Source: Craterostigma plantagineum | Lineage: Eukaryota > Streptophyta > Magnoliopsida > Lamiales > Linderniaceae | Length of the DNA: 64,000 bases | Reading direction: 5' to 3' | NCBI GenBank assembly: GCA_027422505.1 | Contig: JAPQWV010001652.1 | Span: 1-64,000, forward strand | Part shown: piece after piece, positions 61,544 through 64,000 of the stretch | Numbering within the stretch: the stretch's first letter is position 1 | How the letters are laid out: every line of letters starts with the position of its first letter | Notes under the pieces: generated by a model | Seen by the model: only the letters and a program-made list of their open reading frames with translations | The model's database searches: none | What the model was told of the DNA's origin: nothing | Program-made: the position numbers and the translations under genes

Positions 61544-62945
61544 AAGAATTCCTTTATGGATAAGGTAATGTCAGTCCCAACCGTAGCCCAAGCGTGCTTG
61601 AGAAGAGTGCTCTCTTGATCTCGTCGTCACTAATAGGTTGTACCATCTCTGTAGCCTCGACCATACCAAGTTTCCTCTCCAGATAAGGTGCTATCGAGCT
61701 GGCTGAAATGGGGTTCGTGCGGACAGATTGGCCGAGCAGCTCCATGTAGAAACGTATCAGTTCAGCCCGTACTTGAACATCGCCCTCGAAGATGTGCCCC
61801 GCTTCATTCTCCAGGAGAAAATACGGTTGATAGCACGACGCGTGGTCCCTTTCTTGAAGAAGAAGGAGGTGCATTGATCCCCATCCTTGAGCCACGCCAC
61901 TTTGCTGCGTTGAGTAAGCGCACCGTGCTCCATTTCCACAGCTTTGGCATAGGCAAATCGGCAATGTTTCTCGAGACGGAGTAGGTGCTGCTCCATAGGA
62001 TGTTGTATTTCCATATCCTGACAGTATCGAGGAATCTCTTAGCCTCGAGAGTGTTGCGGTTCAGATCCCATTATCTCTGCGAAGCCGCTTCATGGCTTGT
62101 TTGACTCCCTTAAGTTTCTTTACCACGGCGAACATGGGGTAGCCTTCAATCGGACTATTCCACGCGTCTTCCACCAATCTCATGAAACGAGGGTCCTTAG
62201 TTAGGAAGTTGTCGAACCTAAAAATGGCACCTGTAGCCCGTGGAGGGTTGTTAGCCTCCAAGATGAGCGGGGAGTGGTCAGAGGTAGAAGGAAGGGCGCA
62301 GCGATAAACCAGGTCGCCGAAGCGAGCAAACCAGAGGGATTCCCCATCATTCTGTCTAATCTTCGCCAAATAGCTGTTGTGCCGCTTTGCTGGTTGTACC
62401 ACGTGAAAGCGGGCCCACACTTGGTAAGCCAATAAGGTCAGAGGCAGTAAAGCAAGCTTCCATTTCGGGGCAACGCCCCGGAGCGCCTCCACGAGCCTCT
62501 GTATTGTCCAAGATCGCATTGAAGTCCCCCATCACAACCCATATAGGATCCACCCGTGTTTGAGATGTCGCGACGTGGTCAGCCCATAGGCTCCGCCGAT
62601 CCACACGTAGGTTCAGCCCATAAATAAACGAGATATAGAAGACCTGCCTATCATCCAAGATTAAAACTTTACAGTGGATGGCATGAGAGGTATGCGCCTC
62701 AATAGTAACTGCCACAGAGCTTGCGTCCCATCCAATCCAGATACGAGAAGCTGGTCCGTTATCATATTCATAGAACCAATTCCAATTGTTGATTGATTGT
62801 GCAATAGAAGAAGCATTCTGCTCAGAAACCCGTGTTTCAGTGAGACCCATAACTTTCAGATTGTTTTTTGTCACCAACTCCCTTGCCGCCCATCTGTGGT
62901 CTATCCTATTTAGACCACGTGTATTCCAAACGGCCGTAGGATCAT
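61544..62945 (-). pseudogene. LINE-G ORF2, endonuclease and RT start
   Basis: Start at 62945. Endonuclease: NTRGLNRIDHRWAARELVTK, VMGLTETRVSEQNASSIAQS, WNWFYEYDNGPASRIWIGWD, IWVVMGDFNAILDNTEARGG, then after frame changes ALPSTSDHSPLILEANN. Linker: GYPMFAVVKKLKGVKQAMKR. The pre-RT motif KVAWLKDGDQCTSFFFKKGT lies near 61890, followed by RRAINRIFSWRMK and the start of RT. A handful of frame changes; catalytic endonuclease residues appear retained. Confidence 0.83.
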
Positions 62946-63183
62946 GGAACACCGTGTAGAAGGGTTGCCGTAGGACCCTCAGTGGCGGTGTTATCCCATT
63001 CTAGCTCAGCAAGTACCGCGAAAGGATTGTGGTCAGGTGTACGTATGCTAGCAGGTGCTAAGCTTGTCGAACTTTCCTCATTTGATTGCCGTGTACTCCT
63101 TGTGTGATCTTGAGATGTGCGGCTGCCTTGATCTCTTTTCTTCATGTTAGTGGAGGACGTGGTTTAATATCCACAACCATCGA
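62946..63183 (-). pseudogene. LINE-G ORF1 C-terminal part
   Basis: Reads KKRDQGSRTSQDHTRSTRQS and DHNPFAVLAELEWDNTATEG, the typical ORF1 end. The preceding codons run back to the LINE-H tail at 63184. Confidence 0.72.
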
Positions 63184-64000
63184 TTTTTTTGGGTATAAAG
63201 TCCCGTATATATAGATAGAAGGAAAAGAATACAAGATGGGGAGAGCGGTACTCCGCACAATCAACCAGTAACAGTCTACTGGGTACAACTCAAATGGGAA
63301 GCCTCCCTACTATCTACCATGCAACTCTCCAAAGTCGTCGTATAGCTAAACGCTGAAGATCATACTTAGTAGATGTTCCACTAATACGCTTGGTGGCCAG
63401 CGCAAGCACACAACCAACAAGCCGATCAGGGGACGTAGTAGTTCCTTCCTTCCAGCGCCTGTTCCTCGCCTGCCAGATATGGTAGACAAGTGAGCTAGCA
63501 CATGTCTATACATCGCGTGAACAAGATGTCGCCCTCGCCATCTGGTCGCCGCCCACCGAATACCCTCTCTCCACTCCCTATACGGCCACGACCATCGAAT
63601 ATGTCTCCTCAGCAACCGAAGACACCTGCGTGAATATGCAGCTCGTCACAGAGGATACACGCAGGCGTACCCGCCCTCTGAGCAACCCAAGGCTTATCTC
63701 TAGTCGCCAACTGATCTTGTATCCCTAGCCAGAAGATGACATCATGACGTGGCAGCTTCAGTGGCCCTCCAAATAGGGTACCCCAACATACTGGTTCCCG
63801 TCTGAATTGAATCGCTTCCCTCGCCGACTTTGCAGTCATAATCCCCGTCGATGATCCTGTCCAAATCACCCCGTCCTGTTCACCCCGCACCACCTGAGGA
63901 AGAAGGCGACTAATCTCGATATACTCGACAGACCCTTGCCCAGGCCAGTTCCATCCCTGGGCACCAATCACCACACTCAGTCGTGAATCAGCAGGTAGAC
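63184..64000 (-). mobile_element. LINE-H, 3' part (continues beyond the window)
   Basis: Poly(A) tail at 63184-63190 (poly-T in plus reading), then a short 3' UTR with the TATATATACGGGAC tail of the LINE-A/LINE-C type. ORF2 end: FGGPLKLPRHDVIFWLGIQD, KPWVAQRAGTPACILC (63800-63660), HIRWSWPYREWREGIRWAAT and YRHVLAHL. A small deletion removes the H-C half of the zf-RVT zinc site near 63635. The element runs off the right edge. Confidence 0.85.

Larger units (their letters stand above)
61544..63183 (-). mobile_element. LINE-G fragment
   Basis: Minus-strand LINE piece with the end of ORF1, the complete endonuclease and the beginning of RT. Its 3' half is missing: it ends abruptly at 61544 in the RT N-terminal region (EFFRKG) against the Tekay RT, without poly(A). 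Upstream, its ORF1 is interrupted at 63184 by the tail of LINE-H. Confidence 0.8.

Overview
This window looks like a gene-poor, probably pericentromeric or heterochromatic stretch of a flowering-plant nuclear genome. The evidence is the mix of transposable elements: chromodomain-bearing Ty3/gypsy elements of the Tekay/Del type, Ty1/copia elements, at least nine L1-type LINE copies (two-ORF type with a DUF4283/CCHC ORF1 and an endonuclease-RT-zf-RVT ORF2), and a solo LTR carrying a 5S-rRNA-derived block as in plant Cassandra elements. PBS sequences match plant initiator-Met tRNA. I see no host gene, tRNA, functional rRNA gene or CRISPR array. Almost every coding segment is broken by frameshifts, stops, deletions or insertions. 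The species cannot be named from this sequence.

Layout. 1-1568: AT-rich LTR remnant. 1569-5371: Ty1/copia fragment (minus), split by an ORF1-only LINE (1796-4242) with a perfect 13-bp target-site duplication (TSD). 5460-42153: one plus-strand LINE (LINE-A) split into four pieces by three insertions. These are gypsy-1 (6126-16630, minus, TSD CACTT), LINE-B (17067 to about 21510, minus, with a small hAT-like MITE inside it) and gypsy-2 (22712-41756, plus, TSD TATAC). The 3' LTR of gypsy-2 is itself split by an 8.7-kb block. That block holds LINE-C (31435-35477, minus), a patchwork junction, a GC-rich 2.9-kb LTR-like block with a 1.4-kb tandem duplication, and a gag gene with no pol. The gag gene is interrupted by a 467-bp Cassandra-like solo LTR (TSD AATAT). 

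42154-64000: a second cluster. 42609 to about 48015, LINE-D (minus), carrying a 0.67-kb inserted LTR-retrotransposon fragment. 48016-48640, end of a third Tekay-type element. 48641-50819, LINE-E. 50820-55232, a nearly full-length but frameshifted Ty1/copia element (copia-2, minus). 55233 to about 57530, LINE-F (plus). 57530 to about 59820, a non-coding LTR element with a clear PBS. 59830-60165, a copia gag fragment. 60166-61543, a fourth Tekay-type fragment. 61544-63183, LINE-G. 63184-64000, the 3' part of LINE-H, running off the window.

How the parts relate. Nothing here is a cellular pathway; the elements are related by insertion order and by parasitism. The order is readable from the nesting: LINE-A was hit by gypsy-1, LINE-B and gypsy-2, and gypsy-2 was then hit by the LINE-C/gag block. 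The LINEs fall into two groups by their 3' tails, and the ORF1-only LINE shares its tail with the LINE-B/D/E group, which suggests it was mobilised in trans. The Tekay LTRs share a layout of dyad-symmetric motif clusters followed by a hairpin containing a CAG/GTAAGT splice-donor consensus.
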